This document shows positions 33,575 to 44,941 of a stretch of 64,000 nt of DNA, piece by piece (within the stretch, counting starts at the first letter, position 1; each line of letters begins with the position of its first letter). Location: contig BCIM01000010.1 of NCBI GenBank assembly GCA_039545315.1, positions 1 to 64,000 of the forward strand, in the 5' to 3' direction. The translations under genes were made by a program, and so were the position numbers. The DNA comes from Kondoa malvinella (lineage: Eukaryota; Basidiomycota; Agaricostilbomycetes; Agaricostilbales; Kondoaceae). The notes beneath the pieces are model-generated. The model worked only from the letters and a program-made list of their open reading frames with translations. It had not been told where the DNA came from and made no database searches.

Positions 33575-35515
33575 AAAGTCTTTGAAGTGTGACCACTTCG
33601 TCTGCATCGCCGCCAGGCAAGCCAAACAGAAGGTCAACCGCTGAGAGAAGATTCAGTATCCGCAGTATCACAATCACATCCATTTCCACTCTTCCAAAAG
33701 TCTCCGCTTTATGTCAATGCACTCAAATTCAAGCAGCTAGCCTGTCTTCACACTCATGCTTTTCACCACACTATGAATACATACCATGCATCATCTTCAT
33801 TCACTACATGCAAACAAGATCAAGTTCAGATTCAACATAATGATTCTGCCAGAAATACCAACACAAATTCTCAAGCGGGGTCGAGCGAGCGAGTCAGCGA
33901 CATGCCAGAATCTCGTAATGTCTGTCTCGTCATATTGGCGATTTGTGAAGCGGAAGGGTCGTTGTAAAAGCTCGTCTTGCGGCAGCCAAATTTTGGGCTG
34001 CAGCTATTGATATACTTCTGCTGTCAAGCTGTCTCTGTGAGGACTGCTCTGGCCATGTCATCCGAATGTGCTTGGAACATTCGCTAGATCTCCAATAACG
34101 CGGGAAAATGTCTATGTCGGGGCCGATAACTTTTGAACGATTCAAAAGAAAGAGAGAAAAAGAAAGGAGAGGAGGGAGAGACTGTATACAGCCAACCGTG
34201 ACCTAATGACATTTGCCTTTCCACCGCGTCATCAAGCACCCACTTCTTTGACCTTCTTTGACCTCTCACTACCGACGTCGTGACAATGAGATGCTGTCCT
34301 TTCAAGCATATACTACATAGATACTCTTCCTACGCTCTGTCAAGTTTGGAAGCTTCCAGTGGAGTCACCGCTTAGAACAGAGCAAGCGTTTAAGGGACAT
34401 AAACGCCTCTTTTCAAATCGCTCGCCTGCCGTCAAACCTACCTTTAATGCTGCACTTGGCCCATCATTCGCCGTATATACTTCTCAAGCAGGTGCGCTTG
34501 AACGGAGAGCCTGTCAAATGCCAAAACGACTGCGCTAGCGCGTTTCTGCGACATCGCCTTTGGGAACTCGTCATAGGCGAGCTGAGAGTTGGAAAGCTCT
34601 CTGAGGCTGTCCAATCTGTTGCAGGACATTCATAATGCATGGTTTACACTGGGTCATATCATCACACTGCTCTGCAATCCGATACATCCTTTTCGAATAA
34701 CCCGGACTGTGCAATGGCTTTTCGCGCTCATCTCTTCAGTTTAGCGCTCCGTGTAGGTTTGCCAAACCATTCGGACGACCAGTGACAAATGACAGCCGTG
34801 CTCAGAAGCCGTACTTTGCACCTCTCCCGTCCTCCGCTTCCAAGACAATCAGGCTGATGTCTCTTCTGCGTGAGCTGTGTAGCAACTGCAAAGCTCTTGG
34901 CTTTGGAAGCTGTCTCCACTTTAAGTCCATGCAGTCTTGAGTCCATGCAAGCCACAGTCTTTGGAAGGCTTCCTGCTGTCTCCGTCTCTGTGGTTGATAA
35001 ATTGCTCTTTCCATTGCGTCCATGAAACCGCACGCACAGAACCAGCAGCTGAAGGTGTTTAATTGGAAGTGGTGGGTATAAGTGCACTGGAGCATAATTC
35101 AATTCATCGAATCTGTGCATGCACGGTATGAGCTGTCATATACATTTAGGAACTGCAGTGACTTACCTGGGCGAGAACTGTTAGCTGCAGGCTGACTCAC
35201 TGTCTCAGATGTCGGAGACGCAGCAGCAGATTTTCGGGCCAGAGTCTCACTGCCCGGGCAAGCTTTGGCCTGCAGCTTTTAGCGACTGTTTGATGACTTG
35301 GTCGTTCTTTTGGATCAATCTGGTCCGACAATTTGGCTTGTATAGCTGGTGTACGAGATGAAGCAGAAGCTAGAGATGTGCAGGTTGCTCAACAAATGAC
35401 CTAGGAAGGATTCTCTGGTCCCCTAGCGTCTCTTTCGCTCTTGCCAATCTGATGCTTAGATCGCTTAGATCAGTCACTAGTATTGGCTTGCAATGCAGTA
35501 GACAGAGCTTACGAT
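33575..35515. other. Long gene-poor stretch
   Basis: Nearly 2 kb with only short frames. A plus-strand frame at 33839 onward (MILPEIPTQILKRGR) is faintly F-box-like but too short to call. At 35180-35400 the minus strand has coding-like text (SRTPAIQAKLSDQID) that may belong with the fragment at 35516-35672. Confidence 0.3.
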
Positions 35516-35672
35516 TGTCGAGCGTCTTCAAGCCCTCCTCTGACCGTCTTGCCTTTGCAGCATCATACCGATGTCCCCTATTGTTCGCAGCTACTCGCTT
35601 TCCACCACTACTCTTCTTGCGACGCTCGAGTGTAGCTTGGAGCCTGCCTTAGGCCCTCGGCCTTTTGCTCAT
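35516..35672 (-). pseudogene. Basic coding fragment with early TAA
   Basis: ATG 35672 reads MSKRPRA, then TAA (35651-35649), then in the same frame GRLQATLERRKKSSGGKRVA and YDAAKARRSEEGLKTLDN up to a good GTAAGC donor at about 35515. The charged composition is protein-like. A CAA to TAA change would explain the stop. Downstream exons could not be placed. Confidence 0.3.
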
Positions 35673-36081
35673 CTCCTGTGCAATTGAAAATGTGGGAGGT
35701 TCACGCGTCTCCGCCAGCAGGGGAGCAATGAAGAGGTATAAGCATATCAGAATCTTCCAGCACAGGTGGTATAAAGCGCAGACGATTAACGTTGCTGAAC
35801 AATAGGCAAACAGAGGAAGCGGCGTGCACAGAGCACTCCACTAGGCTCAGAAATTTATAAGCCCTACAAAAAGGACATAAACGATAAACGTCCCCGCCAC
35901 CGTCCGCTCCCCGAGCAGCCGAGCAGCTCAGCTTGACTCATAACCACCAATACCCCTCGACACTGGGACACCTTAGATACCCGCAGTCCGACTCCTGGCT
36001 AGCTCATTAGGCGTCGCGTTCTTTGCTGTTCTCGGCTGCGTTATTTGTCTTGTCTTTTCGGAATCCCCATCGCAATTCGCA

Positions 36082-37373
36082 ATGAGTATATCAGTCTCTG
36101 TGGTTATCAAATCAAAGGACGAGACGCAATTGCCTCTCGAATATCCAGAGACCCCTGCGGCAGCATCACTCTCGGGAATCTTGAACGAAGCTAGACAAGG
36201 CGCGGATTGGATTATTAGAGGGTTGCAAGCGGGCAAAGTCGACAGCACCTTCACCAGGTGGGCTGTAACCGATCGGGATCAAGTCTCGACTGTTCTGTCG
36301 GTCGCCAGGTTGCGCTTCTTTATGGGCGAGCAGCCGCAGCTATTCATTGACGGAGCGGAGGAGGCGATCGAGTTGTTTGTGATTGCATTAAAGAATTGGG
36401 CTGCTCGAGTCTCTGTTGGCGAGCTTGGTGATATGGACGATATTACCGGCTGGCATTGGCTCCCGCGCTACAGATGTTGGCTCACCAAACCAATTACTTT
36501 CGATACATGCCATTCAATTACAGCAAGCGCATGTTCGCTATCCTTCTGAAGATTCTGATGGTTCTCGTCGACGCCTATTACACTCTTTACTCCTTGAAGA
36601 CCGAAAAGCTCGATTCGCAGGGCGTTGATCTGATTGAATCTGCCGTGAAGTTTCTTCAGGCCTTTTACTCGGCCAATCCTTGCGCCTCACAAGAAGCATT
36701 CGACGAATTACAGGCATCCGATCATCGTACAAATGTCTTTGAATTGCTGCTTTCTCCCTTTCAGCTCGAATTAACCCGCCTCAACCTGAAGCCTTCCGAG
36801 CGCAATCCCAGCGTCCTCAAGACACAACAGACCTTCGTCACCAGTATGGTCACTCATATTTTGATCCAGCAATTGGGCATAATACGTACCATGGGTTTAT
36901 GGCATGCGCTCTCCGATGCCTCGCGTAAAGTGCAAGCTATCGACGACCCAGAGGAGAGAACTAGAGCGCTCGAACACATAGAATGGGATCAGGCTACGAC
37001 GCGAGAAAATCCATTGGACAGGACGTACCGAGGAGACGATAATTCACTAGCTGTCTGCTGCTATTGTGCGACGAGTGAAAGAGGTGTCGGAGGCAGGAAG
37101 AAGTTCATGATCTGTAGCTCTTGCGGTATGATGTCTTATTGTAGTCAGTGTTCCTCCCTTTCGTTGTTCCAAAGGCTAATTGCTAATTGTAGGCAAAGAA
37201 TCTCAGCAAGCAGGTCAGTCTGCTCGATGTCTGGCTATGTATATATAGACGCGGTGACTGATTCACAATGTTCAATAGACTGGACGAAATCGCACAAGCT
37301 CAAATGCTCAAGGATCAATGTGAAAGTCTCGTCGAAACAAAAGGCTAGCCGATCACCCGAGTCACAAAAATAA
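36082..37373 (+). pseudogene. MYND-finger protein 4, frameshifted paralog of 1
   Basis: Clear relative of 26862-28112 along its whole length (ARQGADWIIRGLQAGKVDST; QTNYFRYMPFNYSKRMF; QAFYSANPCASQEAFDELQ). Around 36450-36456 one base is missing: the first frame ends in ELGDMDDITGW and the next block ALAPALQMLAHQ is one frame over, where MYND 1 reads straight through. In the finger, joined over introns at about 37145-37190 and 37213-37278, the conserved EC is ES (KESQQADW), losing a zinc ligand. The rest of the gene stays open to TAA 37371-37373. This is a decaying copy unless the indel is a sequence error. Confidence 0.6.
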
Positions 37374-37822
37374 TCTGTCATGCTTTATCTCTTCAGTCCA
37401 ATGCGTCGTGTGTTTCAAACTGCCTCTGTTCTGCAGCACAAGCCTTAACAAGCTGAATCCTCCTATTCAAGCAACGACATACCCTTCCAATCGACATCGT
37501 CGCAAGAATACAGCGAGCAGCTCCCGTACAATATGACATTCCGCTACGGCTCAGTCACCGCAACAACAAACAAACCAGCGAATCGGATATCCGAGATCGA
37601 TATACGAGACAGAGAGCTCCGTGTTTGCTTGCCAGGGTATCGACGACATGACAGCTGGGACGAGAATAATTGATGTCGAGCTGCAATGAAATACAATGAT
37701 ATGCCACATAAATACAACGGAATCTCTATTATAAAGGCCAAAAGGGCACTCTATCTGACTGTTGTCGGCTTTGCTTTCTCTTCCCGCGCGACCTGATATA
37801 GCTGAACACGGATTGCCTCGAT
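37374..37822. other. Intergenic 3' regions
   Basis: Convergent ends of MYND 4 and NOP16. No gene is seen. Confidence 0.35.
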
Positions 37823-38718
37823 CTATGCTCGAAGCGCCTGGACGCCGCCTGCCTTCTTGATACTGTGAATGACAACTGATCTATCAACTCAGGCGCGAAG
37901 ATCAACATGCAACTCACGCTCTACTGATCTCTCCCTTTGTCTTTTGCCAAACATTGAGTTTTGGATCTCTGACCATGGCAGAAAGATCATCTCCATGCTT
38001 CGCTACGAGATTTTGTAACCATGCGACTTCAAGCTCTGAGCTATGCCTCGGGACTTTGACGACTGGTGCTGATGCCAGCTTTTCCAATTCTGCTCAGACA
38101 TGAGCGATGTTTAGACAGACAGAAAGGAGACTTACCCTGAACAACTGCCGTAGCTGGCCTGATGTGATTCTGGATGTGAACGCCATCACCGCCTTTACGC
38201 TGAGATTGAGGCATAGGTATGCCCTGCAGCTGATCCAGCCCGCTGTCTTCCAAAGGCGCAATCCCATTCCATTCCTCTTCTGTACCATTCAACGGCTGAC
38301 CCCAAGGTGTAGTCCTGCTGCTCCCACTCGCTTGAGGCTGACCAACTTCTTCATCCGCAAAAATCACATCAACCACATTTCCCTCTGCATCCCTTATAAG
38401 CCTAGCATAACCTTGAGGAATCTCTCCATTGGGCCCTAGTGTAGGCTGAACGACTTCCGCCTCTCTTGAAGCACTACCGACATTCGATGCTCTCGTCACT
38501 TGAACCGGTTCAACACCTCCCTTCTGCCTCGGATTCATAGAAGACAGCAAGCCCATAGCTGCATAATTCTGTCTCATCGTCTTGTTGACGTCCCATGCTG
38601 AGACTATAGCTGCTGGACCTCGTATCACTACTTTTTTCTCATTTTTCGTAGATTGCTTGGATTTCGTGTTTTTCGTTATGGACGAGCGCGCTTTCCTTCT
38701 CTGACGTGGGTTGGCCAT
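37823..38718 (-). CDS. NOP16: Nucleolar protein 16, 60S ribosome biogenesis
   Basis: Starts MANPRQRRKARSS at 38718, followed by a lysine-rich stretch and the diagnostic IRGPAAIVSAWDVNKTMRQN block and AAMGLLSSMNPRQK. A central acidic, disordered part follows. After an intron near 38094-38140 the C-terminal part reads ELEVAWLQNLVAKHGDD, AMVRDPKLNVWQKT, and a small last exon IKKAGGVQALRA to TAG. NOP16 is a nucleolar factor for 60S subunit assembly. Length and layout are family-normal. Confidence 0.8.
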
Positions 38719-38874
38719 TGAAACGTTGTTTTACTGCAAAGAAGAGCCTGTCGTGGAAGTCGAGTGTCAAGAGAGGGCTAAGGTCGACAAATCAACAGGA
38801 AGCTCATTGCCGCTTATACTCGCAATCGAGGAGGAAACCATTATACAATGCAGACGAATACATGCCCTCGCCTT

Positions 38875-40510
38875 CTAAACAGACCTGGCGAACCCAACCT
38901 GATGTTTCCCAAAATCAAAGCTCACATACAAACTCTTCAAGAACACGTCTCCCAAGATCCAACCGTTGATACCCAAATCTTGTCCTATCACAGACCCAAT
39001 GCATCTATCGCTTCCTTGATTCAGAGCACCAAGACTCAGATGGGCCGAGTCCATGTTCCATTCTTGCCCGCCGAATGAGAAGCTTATCGATGGTGGAGAA
39101 GCGCAAGGGTAAGAGTAGTAGCCATTCCCATATTCTGTTGCGCCTGGAACTTTTGACCAGAACAAAGTTGCGTCTGTTGGTGGAGCTACAATGACCGAAG
39201 TGCCTGTTCATCCAAGTTGGTCAGCTTACTGTCGGAAGAAGAGGTGGTAGGACTGACCGGTATCGATGATCAGATACGTCCCTTTAATAGGAGTAGTACC
39301 ATTGACGTTTACGTTCCCTTTGAGCGTCCAGAAGGATTGACTTTCGACGTTATGCCATTCCAATTCACCTTGATAAAGCGAAGGGTTGCTTCCTCCTAAG
39401 TAAAGTTCTGAACCTTGTCCGCTGGCTGACGAAGAAAGTTTGAAAGAGAACTGTGGTGCTGCTACTGCTCCATCTTGCATCAACTGGGAAGCCCCGTCAG
39501 CTTGAATCGTGCATGTTGAAGGGAAGCATACGTTTTGGAAGAAAGGAGCGGTTTGTAATTGAGAGATGGATGGGTACCCTAGGCCTAGTATGCCATCCAT
39601 TGGATCGTCTGACCAATCTTCCGAAAGGTTTTCTGCCGTACCAAAAGTTTGCGCTTTGATGTTCATCGATCCGACTATCCAAATGATCAGCAAAGCAATA
39701 ATCAAACAGAAGAGAGAAAGACGCACCAGAAACCACATCCGTAAAGACTTCACCACTAGTAGATGACCCATCACCATATTGTACATTCAAAGTAGCGCCT
39801 TGCACTTGTTTCGACGTCTTCGATAGTGTAGAATCGTATTTATGATGAGGCGCACAACCAGAAGTGGTACAATTGCTAGAAGGGATCCATAAATCTGACG
39901 AACCGGTATCGAAGAGGACTTTGAACGATTGCGCTGGTGTGCCTATCGATACTGAACCAGCCCATACTGTTCCTATCATCAGTATAGCTTAGTAAAGAGA
40001 GAGAAGAGACTATACGATAGTCATTGTTATAACTCTGGATTTCCGATCCAGAAGTTTCGCTTCTCCTCCCTAAGCGGGTGTATCGATCACCAGATCCAAA
40101 AGCCTGCGTGTCCCTAGTTTCCAAATCACCCATAGGTGCTTCTTCCTCGTTTTCACCTCTTTGTCTTCTTCTTAAATCAGCTTCGACGTTGAAGAGGTCT
40201 TCTTCTGCTGAATAGGATCGCGCGCCAAGTAAAGACGATCCAGTACGTTTCTGATAGGCTATAGTGCCTGATAGATATTTGATTTGTGCTCGAGCGACGT
40301 GTGACTACAGATCATCAGCATGTGTGGATTGCAAGAGGATCCAAAACGCACTTCTGCTGTATGCCATTTTATAGAACCATGTTCATCTTGTGTTGGGTAA
40401 TCTCCACTGCGTTTGGTCAAGGTGATAGAGGTACCTGCCCTCTTTTGTATTGGTGAAGCTGAAACGAGTGAAGCCAGTAGTAGTACAGATGCTGATAAGT
40501 GAAAGTGCAT
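38875..40510 (-). CDS. Secreted pepsin-like aspartic protease
   Basis: Signal peptide MHFHLSASVLLLASLVSASP and a probable propeptide ending in a KR site precede the mature enzyme. The two catalytic motifs are present: FDTGSSDLWIPS with the flap region VQYGDGSSTSGE, and the second IDTGTS, which is rebuilt over an intron near 39200-39255. MDGILGLGYPSISQL and the C-terminal WILGDVFLKSLYVSFDFGKH-type block complete the A1 fold. Stop is at 38875-38877. Five or so short introns. Likely an extracellular or vacuolar endopeptidase. Confidence 0.85.
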
Positions 40511-40676
40511 GATTTGGGTATTCTGAACGAAGGTATTGAGTATTGCCGAGATAAGGAACGACTAGTGATGAACGAGAGTGGTGATACAGTACGGTATGAA
40601 AGGAAAGGGGAACATCAGCGAGGATATCTTTGGACAATCTAGATGCATTTGTCAATCCCCATATCCTATGACGACG

Positions 40677-40883
40677 TCAGGAGAGATTGTTGCACAAATA
40701 CGGCCAAAGGAAGGCGAGCAACAGAACGAATCTCGAACTTAATTGGAGAATGGCTTGAACTTTGACAGAATAGGAAATTGCGTCTCCTAACTTTGTTTGT
40801 ACAGCACAGAACATCACTTGTAGGATGTGGACTACGGCTAGCAGCGTAGGATAGTCGTATGGCAGCTTTGGAGAGCGAGACAT
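40677..40883 (-). CDS. Small two-helix membrane protein
   Basis: A single-exon frame of 68 residues from ATG 40883 (MSRSPKLPYDYPTLLAVVHI) to ATCTCTCC-preceded TGA, with two hydrophobic segments (LLAVVHILQVMFCAV; FVLLLAFLWPYLC). No family was recognised. It shares an upstream region of about 130 bp with the divergent dephospho-CoA kinase. Confidence 0.4.
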   Translation of the reverse strand: MSRSPKLPYDYPTLLAVVHILQVMFCAVQTKLGDAISYSVKVQAILQLSSRFVLLLAFLWPYLCNNLS

Positions 40884-41013
40884 GGCGGTCATGACCAAGA
40901 GACGCTAGAATTGCCTGAATTCACCTTGACACCTTTCCAGCAGCTTGTACACCTAGCTACCCGGTCCACTGGATACCCTGTAACAGCTTTCTATCACTCC
41001 CAACAAGCCTAAC

Positions 41014-41899
41014 ATGCTAGTCGTCGGTCTAAGCGGGGGCATTGCATCAGGTCGCCCTTGTCCCTCTCTGACGTCTCGTTATCCGTTTCTCATGACTAGC
41101 AAACAGGCAAATCTACAGTCTCTTCTCTACTTACTTCCCAATTCCCTATCGTAGATTTGGACATTCTATCACGGCAAGCTGTCGAACCAACCACCCAAGC
41201 CTTTGCGGCTATAGTCTCTCATTTCGGTGATCGCGTAGTATCCAACGGTACACTCGATAGAGCCGCTCTAGGTGATATCATCTTTAACAATCCAAATGAA
41301 AGAAAAGTGTTGAATGGGATTGTGCATCCTGCTGTGAGAAAGTTGATGGCGAAGGAATTGGTCAGGTGTTGGTTGAGCGGAGAGAAGGTCGTTATTGTTG
41401 ATGCTCCGTTGTTGGTAGAAGCTGGGTTATGGAAGTATTGTGGGAAGATTGTCATCGTCTATTGGTCCGTCTTCCATTAGGCTCATCGGCGTCATGCTGA
41501 TTGAAGCCAAATGTGACGGACAGCTCGGAGCAACTACAAGCGAAAAGAATGGCATCACGCAACAACTACTCGGAAGCAGAAGCTCGCTCTCGTCTTTCTT
41601 CACAAGCACCATTATCATCCAAACTAGTCTACGCAGATCACGTAATAGACAACTCTGGTTCCCTCCCAGAACTAGAACGACAAGTTCAACTCGTCGCTAG
41701 TAAACTACGAAGAGATGCAGGCTGGTCCTGGGGTCTGAGCTGGTTAATCCCGCCTTTGGGGTTGTTGAGAGGATTGTTTGCTTGTTTCTGGCGGGTTTAT
41801 GTATTGGGTGTAGGGCAGGAAAAGAGGAGCAAAAGAATGAAGAAGACGTCGACACAGTCAGAGATTGAACTGAGGGAAATGAAAGGTTCAAAGTTGTAA
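41014..41899 (+). CDS. CAB5: Dephospho-CoA kinase
   Basis: Last step of coenzyme A synthesis, phosphorylating the 3'-hydroxyl of dephospho-CoA. The P-loop GLSGGIASGKST is split by a 54-nt intron after GIASG. FPIVDLDILSRQAVEP holds the substrate aspartate, followed by LNGIVHPAVRKLM and KVVIVDAPLLVEAGLW. A second intron near 41462-41520 joins to LQAKRMASRNNYSEAEAR, the lid region, and DHVIDNSGSLPEL. After the domain come a hydrophobic segment (WLIPPLGLLRGLFACFW) and a basic-acidic tail, as in eukaryotic enzymes that are membrane-attached, often to mitochondria. Confidence 0.85.
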
Positions 41900-42108
41900 C
41901 AGTAAATGCAGTGCTCTATTTCAGACAAATTCCTTCAGACAAAGTTCATGTTACAATGTTGCCTCGTAGCGCTGTATATACATGTTTGGTAGATAGAATG
42001 ACCCGGAAGGATATCTAGAAGGAGAGAATAAATGACAGATGGAAGGCGTAGACGATGATGAACAACTCTTCTTTGGATGGTATGGATATTCTTGTGATTG
42101 CACAGATT

Positions 42109-44364
42109 TCAAATCTTCTTTAAAGCAATGATGGAGATGTCCAGTTCGAGATGCTTCAATGCGCCGTCCTCGACCTATCCAAAACACTGAGCCAGAACCT
42201 GAAATCTGCCAAAGACAGACTGACCTTCTCCCTCAAAGCTTCCCATAACGCATCTAGCACCCATTCAATAGCTCCCCTTCCCAAGTTCCCATGCTCCTTC
42301 AATGCCCAGCGGAAATGACCTTCGTAGACATTCCGGCAGAAAGATAATACATGTTCCGCATAAACTCGATCGCTAAGCTGACCAGAAGCAAGACCTTTGC
42401 AAGCCGGATGGACGAGGTTGAGCTTTGATTCGAATGTAGCAGTTGGATGTTCGCTTGAGATTGACTCGTCAAACTCATCTGGGCCGCAAAAGTGCACGAG
42501 CTGCCAGTGGTCTGATACTGTTCGGAGGACCACGAGTGTGTCTTGCACTGTTCGAGGATGAATGGGTATCTGAACTAGTGATTAGCCATGATCACAGTAT
42601 CGAGGACTAGACTCACCTCAAGCAGATGCCTAGCAACATCAGATTTGACCATGCCACAAGAGACGAGCCGCTGGATACAGGGAGCCAAAGTGTTGGCGAG
42701 CGAATGCCAAATGTCGTATTGTTTGACAGGAGGATTTGGTCTGACGGGACTAGAACCAGATCGACCTCTCATCATGCAGGTCGAAAGCGAATCTGGATGA
42801 TGCATAGGTCGAGCAGGAACCTTCAATGGCGAAGTGAAGCCAGGCAAGTCGACGTGATTGGTCATTCGAGGTGATGAAAAGACATTTTCTTCTCGCTGAA
42901 GGTAGGCCAGGACCAGCACACCGCCCGTCTTGAATTCCTTAGCTCTTGTATGAAGAAATTTGGCCAATTTGACATCTGGTAGGCCTGCCTTTGGTCCAGT
43001 GCCCCAATGCAAGTCCACCAAGCTCAACCCAACCAAAGCAGATTCCCTTGGTACTACCATATCGCCAAAGTTTCGCGCAGAGAAAGCGTTAAACACTCGA
43101 TCATGCAAAGATGGACTTTGAGAAGCTTGCCAGCTGTTCGATAGATAAGAGGAAGAGTTGCTCTCGAGTTGCTGAATGATGGGTCGGAAATCGCTGGCGA
43201 ACAAATCTGTATGGACCAGGTTGAATTCGGCAGAAGGGTTTTCGGACTTGTTCAAAGCGGATACAATAGACGGAATAAGCGAGACTGAATTGCTTCTGCA
43301 ACATCCGTATTCGACAATAGTGACCATGGGATCGACTGGGAGAGCTGGAAGAAGCTTGTCGAGAAGATCTGAAACTTTGTCGCGTATAGCTGGACCAAAG
43401 TGTCCGCCCGAAGTGCCCATCAAGCCTGCTGGATTGGACGTAGAGTCGTTGGCCGCTTTGTTCACATCGCCTTGTCCAGATCTGATGTGAGCAGGAATCG
43501 AAGCGCGGTGAAGCTCAGCTGGCGAGCATCGACCCCGTTCGAGCAGATGAGCAAAAGAGTGCTGAAGGTCGGCTACTGGATCGAATTCTGAGTGCTGGCG
43601 ATGGTGTCCTTGACCTTGTGCGGAAGAACCAAAGCCAGGAAAGTGAGGAGTGTTGTGAGAAGTAAGGGATCGTTTGCGATAGCCGTCGTCCAGCACATGA
43701 TGATAGTCTTCGTCCGAAGGAGTGGTCGGTGCGCCAGTCGATCCGGTATAATTGGTCGAAAAGGTTTGATCGCGCGAATGCCGACGATATGACCAGTCAT
43801 CGCTGCCGAAGATGAACTCCTGTGATGTTCTATTTGACCGATTGTAGTACGAAGGAGTGTTAGGTAGATGGTAATTAGGCATTTGGTGTCCGCGGCGGCT
43901 CGCCAAAGGTGCAGATGCGGGAGTCGCTTCGTACCGCTCGCTGTGAAGAGGCATAGAAGTCGGCTACAGTGTTACAGTTTTAGCGTATAGAGTAAACCTG
44001 CAGTGGATAGACATACCGCAGGCCAAGACATGGATTTGGCGGAGCGAGGTTCGACAAAGGTGTCTTCTGTACAAACACTTTTGACGGCCTCAGATTTGGA
44101 AAAGGTTGGTGTCCAAGGCAATGAGATGCCACTATCGATTGTCATCTTGTAGTTGGGCTCAGAGATGGCGCTCCTTTTGTCTTTTGGTTTCTGCAGCTGT
44201 TCTGCCTGACGAGAATTGATGCCCAGAGCGGGAAGCGATCTGCGTGCCAGAAGACCAGAATTCCGAGTAGGTAGACTGATTCGAGCGTCTGGTAGTAAGC
44301 TGAGAGCTCTCTGAAACGACTTGGGACTGGTTTCGACATGCGAGCCGGGAGCTTCATGTAGCAT
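42109..44364 (-). CDS. SABATH-type SAM-dependent methyltransferase
   Basis: The core from about residue 300 has the SAM-binding VTIVEYGCCRSNSVSLIPSI motif, HTDLFASDFRPIIQQL, the VGLSLVDLHWGTGPK active-site loop and GGVLVLAYLQRE, as in plant-type carboxyl methyltransferases (Methyltransf_7) and their fungal relatives. The end is DGALKHLELDISIIALKKI at TGA 42111-42109 after a 50-nt intron. In front lies a Ser/Pro-rich N-terminus of about 260 residues that plant enzymes lack, joined over an intron at 43962-44013. ATG 44364 (MLHEAPGSHVE) is preferred, but the frame stays open to 44565. Substrate cannot be told. Confidence 0.65.
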
Positions 44365-44428
44365 TGCCACCGAGACCCAGTCGGGATTTGCAGGATGAAT
44401 GATTGCTTTGCTACTAGCTTTGCGCGCG

Positions 44429-44449
44429 CGAGAGAGAGAGAGAGAGAGA
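44429..44449. repeat. GA dinucleotide microsatellite
   Basis: About ten GA units next to a short CG run, upstream of the methyltransferase start. On the gene's own strand it is a CT tract, a frequent fungal promoter feature. Confidence 0.8.
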
Positions 44450-44941
44450 ACAGCAAAAGTGTGCAAAGAAGGCGAGAACAGAGAACAGGAAAAGGGACGA
44501 GGTAGATACTTGGAATTTTTATGAGGCGAGACGATTTCGATAAGGACTGAGACGACTGCCGCCAATGCCTGGCAAGCTCAGCGGTTGCCTGACAGCCTTC
44601 TCGTATTACGCGTGAAAGAATAGAAACGGCTGTAGAGGCAGTGCCAGTGCTATCTTCAGCCGCGCGCAGCCAGTCATGCGCTTCAAAATCGCGACCGCAA
44701 ATCCGCGACTGGGATGGAAAGGACACTTCTAGTCTGTCGACGAGGGCGTAAGGGACAAGAATGCAGAGGAGCTCAGTCCCGCAAACAATCATCCTTTGTT
44801 TCGGGTCAACAACACAATAATGCAATTCGTTGAACAGACGCGCTAGGCCATTTCAGACTAGTGAAAGTCAATCGCCGGCGGTACTGTACCGCTAGTTCGC
44901 CAGAACACCATCGGCCAGGCGGGTCGTGCTGCCTGGGTGCA

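Noticed and set aside
33839..34010. F-box protein starting MILPEIPTQILKRGR
   Set aside because: Only about 55 codons, a weak match to the F-box core, and no continuing exons found.
24273..37373. Reassignment of TAA/TAG to glutamine
   Set aside because: Genes in the same window, such as the acyl-CoA synthetase (TAA), the kinase (TAG) and NOP16 (TAG), end at these codons exactly where the family ends.
44142..44825. Two overlapping minus-strand ORFs of about 200 codons upstream of the methyltransferase
   Set aside because: One is the extended methyltransferase N-terminus; the other frame is a shadow crossing the GA microsatellite.
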